IMG/VR virus record: IMGVR_UViG_3300047200_000234
Location: 1-45,538 of that record
Direction: 5' to 3' (one strand)
From: a virus
Length of the DNA stretch: 45,538 nucleotides
Shown: positions 1 through 7,502 of the stretch, in pieces
Position numbering within the stretch: the first letter of the stretch is position 1
Layout: every line of letters begins with the position of its first letter
Notes under the pieces: generated by a model
The model's database searches: none
The model's input: only the letters and a program-made list of their open reading frames with translations
What the model was told of the DNA's origin: nothing
Program-made: the position numbers and the translations under genes

Positions 1-2
1 GA

Positions 3-56
3 GCTTATTTATATGATAAGGGTGACGGTGGATTATATCAGAGTCATTACGCATAA
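3..56 (+). CDS. C-terminal end of an upstream gene (partial)
   Basis: The third forward frame is open from the window edge and ends with TAA at 54-56, giving a tail that reads AYLYDKGDGGLYQSHYA. The next gene starts 8 bases later with its own ribosome binding site (AAGAGGA), the usual spacing in this operon, so this is probably the end of a real gene. In T4-type phages the portal gene (20) lies upstream of the protease-scaffold-capsid genes, but 17 residues are too few to assign it. Confidence 0.45.
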   Translation, partial: AYLYDKGDGGLYQSHYA

Positions 57-64
57 GAGGATTT

Positions 65-1228
65 ATGAAAAGATATATAAGATTTTTCAAAGAGAACATA
101 ACTCTTAAACAAGCATTGGAAGTTTTTAATATAGATACAGTTCCTTCAGAAGAGGAACTTAAAACTATGTATAAGAAATTAGCTATACAGAATCATCCAG
201 ATAAGGGTGGAAGTGTAGAAAAAATGAAGAGCATCAACCAAGCATATGATGTTCTTAAAGTAAGTAAGGGAGGTTATTCATCTAGTTCTAGCAATTATGA
301 CTGGAATGAGATAAATGCTAAGTGGAAAGCTATAAATGAAAGACATTTTGAAAACATGAATAAAATGTTTGAAGAGTCTTATAATGAAAAAACAGTTATA
401 GATTATTTACAGCAATTTACTACAGATCCTTTAACGATAAAAACAGAAGCTCCTGATAAGAGTAAAATACATAAAAATACTTGGACATCATACATGTTTT
501 GGGTAGATGCGACTATTACTATTAAAAACTCAGACAACACTACCTATTTTGTATTGCAGTATTCTTTTAGACCCGTAGATTCCAAAGGTGGCTTGGGGAG
601 TGACGACATAGATGAAATGGATGTTTTATACTCAGTAGATGTTACCACTTCAGTATATCATGACCATAAGAAATATAAGATGGGTCAGAGAGATTATTCA
701 TGGAAGAGAGGACGTAAAGCTCTTATAGAGATTGACCAAGTATTCCCAAAAGTTAAAATGCAAAAAGTATTTTCAGGAGAAAAGAAAGGTGTGTTTAAGA
801 AGTCTGATATGTTGTTAGGACTTAAAAGGGAATTGGGAGCTACTATAAGTGATGATAAACATATCTATATTTATCCATTTGGAAAAGGGGAATATAAATA
901 TGTTCCAACAAATTGCTATATCTATTTAATGCGTTCTGTAATGACTTTTGGCAGAAAGGATAAGTATGTTTCTTATGATTTATATAACTTCTACGCACTT
1001 CATCCAGATACTCAAAAAATGCATCCATTCAATTTATTCATAGAAGGTGTTGATAGACATTTGAAAGAAACACCTGAAGACTTGAAGAAACTTGTAGATA
1101 TAGTGAATGAGTTCAAGAAGGAAGTAGTAGCTAAAGGTTTAGAAACTGAAAAACCTATGAAAGACTCTATTGCAGAATTCGATATTTTATCCAAAATTCT
1201 TAAAAAATATTTACCTAAAAAGGACTAA
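65..1228 (+). CDS. J-domain (DnaJ-like) protein in the capsid operon
   Basis: Residues about 12-70 form a J-domain: helix II ends in the HPD signature (H44-P45-D46, followed by KGG) and helix III follows. J-domains stimulate the ATPase of Hsp70 (DnaK), so the protein probably recruits host DnaK. There is no G/F-rich or zinc-binding DnaJ region. The remaining 310 residues are a domain I do not recognise, containing aromatic beta-like stretches and a lysine-rich end. It sits just before the protease-scaffold and capsid genes, which suggests a role in capsid assembly or folding. The N-terminus MKRYIRFFKEN loosely resembles the M-x-P-Y-x-R-K-F leader of nearby small proteins. J-domain confidence is high; the role is inferred. 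Confidence 0.85.
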   Translation: MKRYIRFFKENITLKQALEVFNIDTVPSEEELKTMYKKLAIQNHPDKGGSVEKMKSINQAYDVLKVSKGGYSSSSSNYDWNEINAKWKAINERHFENMNKMFEESYNEKTVIDYLQQFTTDPLTIKTEAPDKSKIHKNTWTSYMFWVDATITIKNSDNTTYFVLQYSFRPVDSKGGLGSDDIDEMDVLYSVDVTTSVYHDHKKYKMGQRDYSWKRGRKALIEIDQVFPKVKMQKVFSGEKKGVFKKSDMLLGLKRELGATISDDKHIYIYPFGKGEYKYVPTNCYIYLMRSVMTFGRKDKYVSYDLYNFYALHPDTQKMHPFNLFIEGVDRHLKETPEDLKKLVDIVNEFKKEVVAKGLETEKPMKDSIAEFDILSKILKKYLPKKD

Positions 1229-1280
1229 TTAAATTATTTTGAGAATATAGACTAATAATGTAAATAGAGGAATATTTAAT
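1228..1280 (+). promoter_or_regulatory. Late-type promoter motif with weak start-codon hairpin
   Basis: ACTAATAA lies at 1251-1258, 28 bases before the ATG at 1279, matching the spacing at other structural genes. A-T-only arms at 1228-1238 and 1271-1280 could pair over 10 bp with one bulge and cover that ATG. In DNA this AT-rich the hairpin may be chance. The motif is the firmer part. Confidence 0.45.
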
Positions 1281-1335
1281 GCAACCCTATAAAAGAAAAT
1301 TTGGTAAAAATGTTAAGATAGCCGATGTGATGTAA
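1279..1335 (+). CDS. 18-residue leader-like ORF (possible gene relic)
   Basis: A short ORF reads MQPYKRKFGKNVKIADVM and stops at TAA 1333-1335. It has a ribosome binding site (AGAGGA) and an ACTAATAA motif upstream. Its first eight residues match the start of the frameshifted gene at 10610 exactly (MQPYKRKF) and nearly match the 99-residue protein at 1723 (MKPYTRKF). It may be the relic of a longer protein or a real microprotein. Function is unknown. Confidence 0.4.
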   Translation: MQPYKRKFGKNVKIADVM

Positions 1336-1360
1336 AACAACAAATTAAAGAGGAATATAA

Positions 1361-1711
1361 ATGGACACATACAAATTTAAATATGAGCATGAACTTAGAA
1401 AAGAAGAAAATGATAAGAAACATGCCAAGATGCAAGAAGCAATTGATGCTAAAAAAGCTAACACTTCGTTCAAAGAATTCACATTGTCAGTACCTACTAT
1501 CATAGATACTCCCGGTGCAATTGCAAACATTATGAGTCTTATAGCAAAGAACAAGTCATTTAGTATAACAAGTGAAATGGTAAATGCTGCTATTCTTACA
1601 GGTATTGATCAAATGGCTGAACAAGATAGTAATGAGAATCCTGAACGTGCAGAATCTCTTAAACTTCGGTATAAGAAACTGTTGATTATGGCATTACGTA
1701 ATTCATTCTAA
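1361..1711 (+). CDS. Hypothetical 116-residue protein
   Basis: The start has a good ribosome binding site (AAAGAGGA). The N-terminal 40 residues are highly charged and probably helical, rich in Lys, Glu and Asp. The rest is mixed helical (SITSEMVNAAILTGIDQM) with no motif I recognise. It lies between the J-domain gene and the protease-scaffold gene. In T4 this interval holds small prohead core proteins (gp67, gp68), so a core or internal protein is possible on position alone. The next gene follows after 11 bases. Confidence 0.65.
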   Translation: MDTYKFKYEHELRKEENDKKHAKMQEAIDAKKANTSFKEFTLSVPTIIDTPGAIANIMSLIAKNKSFSITSEMVNAAILTGIDQMAEQDSNENPERAESLKLRYKKLLIMALRNSF

Positions 1712-1722
1712 TAGGTCATTCA

Positions 1723-2022
1723 ATGAAACCTTATACAAGAAAATTTAACGAAACTACTAATCCTCCTCCAGAATGGGATGTACTCATACACAATTTAGAT
1801 AATTTTAAAATTAGAATTTCTTACCGGGGTGATTCAGAATTTTATGATAACTTCGCTATACTGGCGATAGATGGTGTGGGGAAAGAGAGAGAACCTATAT
1901 CCTCTTGGGTACAAGTATTAGAGTTTATCGAAAAATTTTTACGCACGGAATACAAAGACTATAAATACTATTGTGTGAATCATAATACAGGTGTTAGAAT
2001 AGACATTAAAAAAGGTATCTAA
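1723..2022 (+). CDS. Hypothetical 99-residue protein with MKPYTRKF leader
   Basis: It begins MKPYTRKFNET, the leader-like octamer seen also at 1279 and 10610. The remaining 85 residues look like a small mixed alpha/beta domain (ISYRGDSEFYDNFAILAI, then a helix and YYCVNHNTGVRIDIKK). The stop codon abuts the ATG of the protease-scaffold gene. Position and leader suggest a prohead core or packaged internal protein, analogous to the T4 internal proteins that carry a short N-terminal capsid-targeting sequence. No homology is claimed. Confidence 0.65.
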   Translation: MKPYTRKFNETTNPPPEWDVLIHNLDNFKIRISYRGDSEFYDNFAILAIDGVGKEREPISSWVQVLEFIEKFLRTEYKDYKYYCVNHNTGVRIDIKKGI

Positions 2023-3951
2023 ATGAATCAGACAAGATATAAATTTTTAGAAGCTAAGGCAAAAGAAAAGGGTAAACTTCTTTTAATAGAAGAATACTAT
2101 GTTCTTTCAGATCCTTCAAAAATTACTTTGTATGATAAACCAAAATTAGTGGAATCTAATGGTAAAAATTTTGAAGCTCGTGGAGTAATGTACGGAGTAC
2201 CCTTAGCTCGATATGATGAAATCAATGCAAATGGTCGTGTATACCCTAAAGCTATTGGACAGTTGATGTATGATAAGAAACTAGTTGAAGGTTCTGACTG
2301 TTTAGGTGATCATGCAGAAGATGATGGAAGCGTATTTGATACAGTAGGTGTTTGGCATAATTTTAGAATGGGTGAAAATATTGGTTATGCTGATCTTTAT
2401 TGTATTGGTGAAGGTGGACAGTTGATGCTTGAAAAAGCAAAAGCTGGTGGAAAATGTGGGTATTCAACTGTAGCATTTGGGTCATTGATGGAAGATAATT
2501 CTACTGTAGATCCTAATACATTTGAATTAGATGAAAACCACACAGCGGATTGGGTTCGTAATCCATCAGCTAAAGTATTTGGTACATTCGATCATTTAAC
2601 CCAAGTTACAGAATCAGATAAGTCTGCAACACTTTTAAAAGAAAGTGATACTAATAGAAATATAGTAAAAATTACAGAAGAAAATTCTAAAGAATTAAAT
2701 ATGAGGAATGAAGGTATGGATAAAATCCAAGAAGCTAACCTTAGAAATCAAATTAGGGTAGCGATAAAAGAAGCAAAATCTAAAACTTCTTTCAAGGAAG
2801 GAATTGAAGAACTTAAAGATGTTCTTACAATTGTCCCTGAAGAACTTGCAGATCAGAAGTCAAAAATTGAGGAAGCGATTGTAGAGTTAACTGAAAAACT
2901 CAATAGTCAGCTTTCTGATGCTCATAAACTTGTAGAATCTAAAGAAGCATCTTATACAGAGCTTAAAGCTAAGTATGATACTCTTGATTCTGCTATGGCT
3001 TCATTGAAAGAAGAACACAACCGTGTTATTTCTATCATGGATAAAGCTGGTCTCAAAGAAGATGTTGATGCTGTTAAATTACAGGAATCAATAGCTTTAA
3101 AAGAAAAAGAAATTGCAACACTGAAAGCAGATATGACTGCTATGAAAGAAGATATGGACATTCTTCTTAAAGAAGAAGTTGCTAATCGTGATAAAGATAT
3201 TAAGATTTTTATCAAAGAACGTGCAGATATGGAAGCTGATCTTAAAATTTATGAAGCAACAGAAGCTAAGTTGAAAGCTGATTGTGCTAAACTTGCCTCT
3301 TCATTGAAAGAATCCAATGCTAAACTTGCAAAACTTATTAAGAAAATGAAAGAAGAAGGTGACGATATTAACGGATTTGATTCCATTCTGGACACGGGTG
3401 ATATCGAACTTGATTTCCCCGTAACTGATGAAGATATGTCTCCTGAAGATATCGATTGGGATGATGCAGAATATGATCCTCAGACAGATGCACTTTCTGT
3501 AGAACAGGATAGTTCTGAACTTGATCTTGTAGATGGTGGAATCCCCGGTTTATCAGAAGCTGAAGAAGATGACGAAAAGGAAGATGATGAAGAGGAAGAC
3601 GATACCAAAAAAGTAGAAGAAGAAACTGAAGAAGAAAAGAAAGACGATGAGAAAAAGGACGACGAAGCTGAGAAGAAAGATGATGAAAAGAAAGAAGAAT
3701 CAAAAGGTAAAATTAAAGTAAAACGTAAAGAAGTTTTTGAACACTATAAAAAAGCTGTAAAGAAAACTCCTATGTTGAAAGATTTTGCACGTCAGATTCT
3801 GGAATCAGATAGTCTTCCCCAAGCAATTCGTGTAATCAATCGTATTCAGGAACAGACTTCTAGAAAGAATGAAATGGTTGCATTGAAAGAAAGTGGAGTT
3901 AAAGTTCATAAGATTGAACCCTACACTTTCAAGTTTGGTGGCAATTACTAA
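2023..3951 (+). CDS. Prohead protease-scaffold fusion (T4 gp21/gp22-like)
   Basis: Residues about 30-210 resemble the herpesvirus-type serine protease of phage proheads. There is an NGRVYP motif (70-75), a candidate catalytic His97 in LGDH, and a candidate nucleophile Ser148 in CGYSTVAFGS. Residues about 225-440 are heptad-rich coiled coil, followed by a strongly acidic Asp/Glu linker (about 455-570) and a basic C-terminus. The C-terminal part is typical of an internal scaffold that the protease degrades during capsid maturation. T4 encodes these as separate genes 21 and 22. An in-frame ATG at 2716 has GAGGA 8 bases upstream and could yield scaffold alone, as lambda Nu3 is made within gene C. 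A terminator follows. Confidence 0.85.
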   Translation: MNQTRYKFLEAKAKEKGKLLLIEEYYVLSDPSKITLYDKPKLVESNGKNFEARGVMYGVPLARYDEINANGRVYPKAIGQLMYDKKLVEGSDCLGDHAEDDGSVFDTVGVWHNFRMGENIGYADLYCIGEGGQLMLEKAKAGGKCGYSTVAFGSLMEDNSTVDPNTFELDENHTADWVRNPSAKVFGTFDHLTQVTESDKSATLLKESDTNRNIVKITEENSKELNMRNEGMDKIQEANLRNQIRVAIKEAKSKTSFKEGIEELKDVLTIVPEELADQKSKIEEAIVELTEKLNSQLSDAHKLVESKEASYTELKAKYDTLDSAMASLKEEHNRVISIMDKAGLKEDVDAVKLQESIALKEKEIATLKADMTAMKEDMDILLKEEVANRDKDIKIFIKERADMEADLKIYEATEAKLKADCAKLASSLKESNAKLAKLIKKMKEEGDDINGFDSILDTGDIELDFPVTDEDMSPEDIDWDDAEYDPQTDALSVEQDSSELDLVDGGIPGLSEAEEDDEKEDDEEEDDTKKVEEETEEEKKDDEKKDDEAEKKDDEKKEESKGKIKVKRKEVFEHYKKAVKKTPMLKDFARQILESDSLPQAIRVINRIQEQTSRKNEMVALKESGVKVHKIEPYTFKFGGNY

Positions 3952-3984
3952 GATTAAATAGATAATACAATACAGTTAATTTTC

Positions 3985-4012
3985 AAACCTCATATAGAAA
4001 TGTATGAGGTTT
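3985..4012 (+). terminator. Rho-independent terminator after protease-scaffold gene
   Basis: A 10-bp perfect stem (AAACCTCATA with TATGAGGTTT) with an 8-base loop is followed by more T residues, 33 bases after the stop codon. Confidence 0.8.
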
Positions 4013-4056
4013 TTTATTGGTTAAAATAATGATATATACTTTTAAATGCTACTACT

Positions 4057-4065
4057 ACTAATATA
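4057..4065 (+). promoter_or_regulatory. ACTAATATA late-type motif upstream of the capsid gene
   Basis: The motif lies 167 bases before the capsid start, much further than at other genes, and would give a long leader. Between it and the gene are a small hairpin (TGAACTT with AAGTTCA, 4102-4122 region) and the hairpin that covers the ribosome binding site. AT-rich sequence such as GATATATTTAATT near 4133 is an alternative promoter. Confidence 0.4.
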
Positions 4066-4168
4066 TTACAATATAGGACAATTCGAAAGTTCTATTAAAA
4101 CTGAACTTATAAAGAAGTTCAATAACATGATAGGATATATTTAATTTAGAAGGATGGAAACAAAATTT

Positions 4169-4215
4169 CCTGTTTTAATTTCAAAACAAATAAAATCTAA
4201 TTTTTACAAAACAGG
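4169..4215 (+). promoter_or_regulatory. Long-loop hairpin covering the capsid gene RBS
   Basis: CCTGTTTT (4169-4176) is the exact reverse complement of AAAACAGG (4208-4215). The 3' arm includes the AGG of the probable Shine-Dalgarno site 8 bases before the capsid ATG. The loop is 31 bases and lacks a clean ACTAATAA motif. This resembles the RBS-masking hairpins at other late genes here, but the evidence is weaker. Confidence 0.45.
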
Positions 4216-4223
4216 TAAAAAAC

Positions 4224-5711
4224 ATGTCTCAAGTACAAAAACATGGGAGAATGTCTGAAGCACAAGCAAAATCCGAGTTCGGAGCTTGGATGTCTAAGCG
4301 TACCCAGATCTTAGAAAGTGGTGTTGACAAATGGTCTCGTAATCCAATTGGTGGAGTTGATCTCGCTAAATTGTATGAAAAGAACAAATCAAAAGCTTAT
4401 TCAGTAGCTGCTGCTGTAAGTAATCAGGAACGTGAACTTCACCGTCTCTCAGAGGCTCAGGTCTCTACAGCGTTCGGAACGGCTCTCCGTCCTGAACATC
4501 TTTTAAAAGCAATCTATATAGGAACTGCTCAGGCTAAACGTGGTGAATTCGCAACTGAATTCCCTCTTACATCTACTGATGATGTTATGATGTTCATTTA
4601 TATGAATCGTGCCGCTACACTTCGTGGTGGAGTTGCAAATGATCGTATCTATGAAGTACAGGCTCCTTACTACCCTTCAGAACAACAGGCTCCAACTACT
4701 TTTGGAACAGGTAATAACTCTACGACTCAGTTCTCTTTTGGTCCGTTATCTCCTCTTCCTCTTGTTCCTCTTTGGACTCGTATTCTTGTTGATGGCGCAA
4801 TTGCTGGTACAGATAATGGTTCAGGTGTTTTCATTAACATCCCCGGAACTACTACTCTGAACACTGCTTCTACTAACACTGTTGATTACAATGCTGGTAC
4901 TGGTACTGTTACATTTGCCACTGCTCCTGCAACTGGTGCTGTTATCGCAATTATGTGGAACTGGTCTTCTGAGAACAGTGCAAACTTTAGCTCACTTGCT
5001 GAGATTAACATTGAACTCCGTAAGGAACGATTCAATGCACGTCCTATGCCAGTTGGTTACAACTATTCAATGATGACTCAGTTGATGCTTGATACTGACA
5101 ACATTGGAAACGCTCGTGAAATGTTGATGAGAGGAGTTGGTGATGCACATGCAATGGCAATGGACGAACGTGCTATTCAGTACATGCGTCAGATTGCTCT
5201 TACTAACTCTCAAGCTACTTTCAATACTGACTTTGCCGCTAATGGTGAAATCTCTCGTAAATCTTGGGCACAGAACATTCTCCAAGCAATTGGAAACGTC
5301 TCTGCACAGATCACGAATGAAGTTGAACGTGGACAGGTAAACAACATTGTTGGTGGTCCTCTTGCAGTTAACTATCTCAGACTCCATGAACTGTGGACTG
5401 AAGATACTTCTGATATGGGATTATCAGGAACTCGTAAAATTGGTTCTCTTGCAGGTATCAATGTATTCCAGACTCCTTCACAGGCAGCTGGTGTTATTGG
5501 TAACTCTGAATTACTTCTGTCTTACAAGAACCCTGTTGAAGGAATGGATGTTGGAGCGGTATTTGCCAATCTTACAGAAATTTCTGCAGAACTTGTATAT
5601 CCTCAGATGTATACACAAGGATACAGAGCTTATGTTGGCGACCAGAAAGTTATTACTCGTAACTTCGTTCGTCTCATGCAGTTGACGAATTTGACACAAA
5701 ACATCGGTTAG
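4224..5711 (+). CDS. Major capsid protein (T4 gp23-like)
   Basis: This 495-residue protein forms the HK97-fold capsid shell. Recognisable gp23-family segments are the region around ATEFPLTSTDDVMMFIYMNR, the helical stretch RPMPVGYNYSMMTQLMLDTD, and the C-terminal PQMYTQGYRAYVGDQKVITR. Residues about 155-255 (VDGAIAGTDNGSGVF through TGTVTFATAPATGAVIAIM) form a beta-rich insertion typical of the surface insertion domain in this family. Gene order after the protease-scaffold matches the T4 21-22-23 order. A shared bidirectional terminator follows. No processing site could be assigned. Confidence 0.93.
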   Translation: MSQVQKHGRMSEAQAKSEFGAWMSKRTQILESGVDKWSRNPIGGVDLAKLYEKNKSKAYSVAAAVSNQERELHRLSEAQVSTAFGTALRPEHLLKAIYIGTAQAKRGEFATEFPLTSTDDVMMFIYMNRAATLRGGVANDRIYEVQAPYYPSEQQAPTTFGTGNNSTTQFSFGPLSPLPLVPLWTRILVDGAIAGTDNGSGVFINIPGTTTLNTASTNTVDYNAGTGTVTFATAPATGAVIAIMWNWSSENSANFSSLAEINIELRKERFNARPMPVGYNYSMMTQLMLDTDNIGNAREMLMRGVGDAHAMAMDERAIQYMRQIALTNSQATFNTDFAANGEISRKSWAQNILQAIGNVSAQITNEVERGQVNNIVGGPLAVNYLRLHELWTEDTSDMGLSGTRKIGSLAGINVFQTPSQAAGVIGNSELLLSYKNPVEGMDVGAVFANLTEISAELVYPQMYTQGYRAYVGDQKVITRNFVRLMQLTNLTQNIG

Positions 5712-5734
5712 TCAAATTTAACTTAAAAATTTCG

Positions 5735-5758
5735 ATCCTCAGTAGAAATACTGAGGAT
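5735..5758. terminator. Bidirectional terminator between convergent genes
   Basis: A perfect 10-bp stem (ATCCTCAGTA with TACTGAGGAT) is capped by a GAAA tetraloop. It is flanked by an A-rich stretch on the left and T8 on the right, so it can end transcription from the capsid gene and from the reverse-strand endonuclease gene. Confidence 0.88.
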
Positions 5759-5763
5759 TTTTT

Positions 5764-6402
5764 TTATTCATTCAGTCGATAATAAATATTAAAATTAGAA
5801 AAATGTTCTGCAACACTAGAATCTTTACATACTGAATCTAGTATAGATTTCCATGGTTCAATTTCCCTCATATTAAGAGAGAAAACACATTCAGGAGTTT
5901 TATTTATTTTCATCAACGAAGATACAATTGAGTCCACTACACTAAAAGGAAGATACTCAACCTCGCTAAAAAACCTACGTTCCCCAATAGAGCAGAAATT
6001 AGCTGGTAAAATAGCTTTTTTATCTATAAACCCGTGAGGGTAATTACTTGTAACTTCAACCTCTACACTTAAATCTTTTAAAAGATCATCAAAATAGTAT
6101 TTAAATGTTTCTGTAGTTAATTGAACAAAGTATGGTATTCGAATAACTTTGTTAATCTCTGATTTCACTTCCCATGTTGCATCTTTATAGGAGTCTCTTA
6201 TAAATACTTCTGATTGTGTATAATGCTGATATCCATCAAATTCAATAAGATATTTATTATTTATAGTAATATCTCCTCGATATCTTTCAATTTTAACATT
6301 TGTTTTCATATCAAATGATACAGATTTGCTAATTTCAGAAAAGATAGTTATTAACTTCTGCTCAGTAAGATATCCTTCATACGATACTTTAATTATTTTC
6401 AT
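5764..6402 (-). CDS. Putative PD-(D/E)XK/Vsr-like endonuclease
   Basis: Residues 40-70 carry an Asp (D44, RGDI), then E54-F-D56-G-Y-Q-H60 and an Arg/Asp-rich helix. This E-[FY]-D-G-x-Q-H signature also occurs in the zinc-finger endonuclease at 32962 and is typical of Vsr-like phage and homing endonucleases. No zinc finger is visible, and residues 120-212 are unrecognised. It stands alone on the reverse strand directly behind the capsid gene, with its own early-type promoter, as expected of a free-standing mobile gene. Homing activity and target are inferred; activity is untested. Confidence 0.55.
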   Translation of the reverse strand: MKIIKVSYEGYLTEQKLITIFSEISKSVSFDMKTNVKIERYRGDITINNKYLIEFDGYQHYTQSEVFIRDSYKDATWEVKSEINKVIRIPYFVQLTTETFKYYFDDLLKDLSVEVEVTSNYPHGFIDKKAILPANFCSIGERRFFSEVEYLPFSVVDSIVSSLMKINKTPECVFSLNMREIEPWKSILDSVCKDSSVAEHFSNFNIYYRLNE

Positions 6403-6423
6403 TGGTTTCTCCTATAAAAGCAT

Positions 6424-6453
6424 ATAATAATATATTGGTAAAAATGTAAACAA
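6424..6453 (-). promoter_or_regulatory. Early-type promoter for the endonuclease-like gene
   Basis: On the reverse strand TTGTTT (6448-6453, followed by AC) is spaced 17-18 bases from TTATTA/TATTAT (6424-6430). It matches the TTGTTTAC promoter family found at four other early-type genes here. Confidence 0.65.
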
Positions 6454-6537
6454 CAAAATTTAATAAATGCAAATAAAAGTATATTTAAATTTTAATATTC
6501 ATATCACTTTAATTTTTTTCTTATAAAATTAAAATTT

Positions 6538-6607
6538 AAGTTTACTTTATTATTATATTGTAGTATATTTAATTACACAAAGATTCTCGATATTTTAATA
6601 ATATCGA
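6538..6607 (+). promoter_or_regulatory. Early-type promoter variant with 5' leader hairpin
   Basis: AAGTTTAC (AAGTTT at 6538-6543) is spaced 17 bases from TAGTAT (6561-6566), a variant of the early promoter family. A perfect 8-bp hairpin follows (TCGATATT 6587-6594 with AATATCGA 6600-6607), close to the expected transcript 5' end. The RBS (AAAGGAG) lies beyond it, so the hairpin probably stabilises the message rather than blocks translation. Confidence 0.5.
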
Positions 6608-6630
6608 AATTAACAAAAAGGAGAAAGATT

Positions 6631-6834
6631 ATGAAACAGAAAAGAAATTACCATGGGAAAGCAATGACCGTAGCTATTGGGGGAATCCCTAGAGTAGAAC
6701 ATAATAAGCTGATCAAGTTCAAGAAAGAAGTTCTAACTCCTAGCGGATTATCTATGGGTGTTTACATGCAAGGAGTTATCAGAGCTATTAATGCTGATCC
6801 AAACAAGTTTATGAGATTTGTGAAGAAACATTAA
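6631..6834 (+). CDS. Small basic hypothetical protein (67 aa)
   Basis: The gene has a strong RBS (AAGGAGA), its own promoter and a strong terminator, so it is probably well expressed alone. The protein is basic (many Lys/Arg, few acids). A central strand-like stretch and the helix SMGVYMQGVIRAINADP recall small DNA-binding or host-takeover proteins of phages, but no family is recognised. Confidence 0.65.
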   Translation: MKQKRNYHGKAMTVAIGGIPRVEHNKLIKFKKEVLTPSGLSMGVYMQGVIRAINADPNKFMRFVKKH

Positions 6835-6846
6835 ACCAACACTCTG

Positions 6847-6885
6847 GAAAATCCTCTGTATTTGCACAAAGTACAGAGGATTTTC
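6847..6885 (+). terminator. Strong terminator after the 67-aa gene
   Basis: A perfect 14-bp stem (GAAAATCCTCTGTA with TACAGAGGATTTTC) with an 11-base loop is followed by TATTTT. Confidence 0.85.
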
Positions 6886-6959
6886 TATTTTAATTATAAT
6901 ATATAAACGCAATAATACTTATATATTTTCTTAAAATTTTTCATAAATATTGTAAAAAG

Positions 6960-6989
6960 TTGTTTACTTTTTTATTGTAGGACTTATAG
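6960..6989 (+). promoter_or_regulatory. Early-type promoter for two small genes
   Basis: TTGTTT (6960-6965) is followed after 17-18 bases by CTTATAG (6983-6989). The surrounding sequence from 6949 to 7013 is nearly the same as the region upstream of the reverse-strand gene at 22274, including GTAAAAAGTTGTTTAC and the leader GGTCTTATTAAA with TAAGGAG. Confidence 0.75.
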
Positions 6990-7021
6990 TGGTCTTATTA
7001 AATAATTAAGGAGATATTCAA

Positions 7022-7261
7022 ATGAATATGCAGGAACTCAACAAAAGTCTTCATCAAGCAAAAAGAACTGAATCAACTCTGAAAGTTCATGAAGATTACA
7101 CAGCACTTCTGGTTGAGGAAGGATTGGACAAGATTTCAGCTTCTAAGAAAGCTTACAACATGATTATCAATGGTCTACTTAACAAAGAGATTAAAAGAAA
7201 TATGAATCGTCACAACAAGCCACGACTTGAATTTAGAGAAGAACGGGAGGTTTTATGCTAA
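7022..7261 (+). CDS. Hypothetical 79-residue protein
   Basis: Its promoter and leader belong to the early class, with RBS TAAGGAG. The protein is charged and predicted to be mostly helical (for example ISASKKAYNMIINGLLNKEI), with no recognised motif. Its last codons overlap the start of the next gene by 7 bases, so the two are probably translationally coupled. Confidence 0.6.
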   Translation: MNMQELNKSLHQAKRTESTLKVHEDYTALLVEEGLDKISASKKAYNMIINGLLNKEIKRNMNRHNKPRLEFREEREVLC

Positions 7262-7437
7262 TAGAAATTGGTAAAACATATATCAATCGACAAGGACATA
7301 AGATAGTTCTAATGAAAGAATATGTGCAAGGTCAATACCCTTTTGAAGATATCCATCATGTAAGATATGATCGGCAAGGAAGAGAACAAAGTTCTAGAAT
7401 GCTTGATCTTGTTTCAGAAGTAGTAGATAAAAAGTAA
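7255..7437 (+). CDS. Hypothetical 60-residue protein
   Basis: It starts inside the end of the previous gene after a GGGAGG ribosome binding site. The sequence looks like a small beta-rich domain (IGKTYINRQGHKIVLMKEYV). No family is recognised. The next element is the hairpin before the terminase gene, which probably also ends this operon. Confidence 0.55.
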   Translation: MLIEIGKTYINRQGHKIVLMKEYVQGQYPFEDIHHVRYDRQGREQSSRMLDLVSEVVDKK

Positions 7438-7465
7438 TTTCTCCACCCTACCATACACCTCTTTT

Positions 7466-7497
7466 ACCCTTGGTAAGACTAATATCTTACTAAGGGT
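7466..7497 (+). promoter_or_regulatory. RBS-masking hairpin with late motif in loop (terminase)
   Basis: ACCCTTGGTAAGA pairs with TCTTACTAAGGGT over 13 bp with one G-T wobble. The loop is CTAATA, so the motif ACTAATAT (7478-7485) lies across it. The 3' arm contains AAGGG, the only Shine-Dalgarno site for the terminase ATG at 7503. A T6 run follows, so it can also terminate the upstream operon. Transcripts starting at the motif would lack the 5' arm and leave the RBS free. Confidence 0.75.
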
Positions 7498-7502
7498 TTT
7501 TT

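Noticed and set aside
3368-3703. Long reverse-strand ORF opposite the protease-scaffold gene
   Set aside because: It mirrors the repetitive acidic linker and is His/Leu/Arg-rich with no RBS. It is a shadow of the GAA/GAT-rich coding strand.
4609-5685. Several + strand and reverse ORFs inside the capsid gene
   Set aside because: They are Leu/Val-rich frame shadows of a well-supported capsid gene and lack their own RBS.
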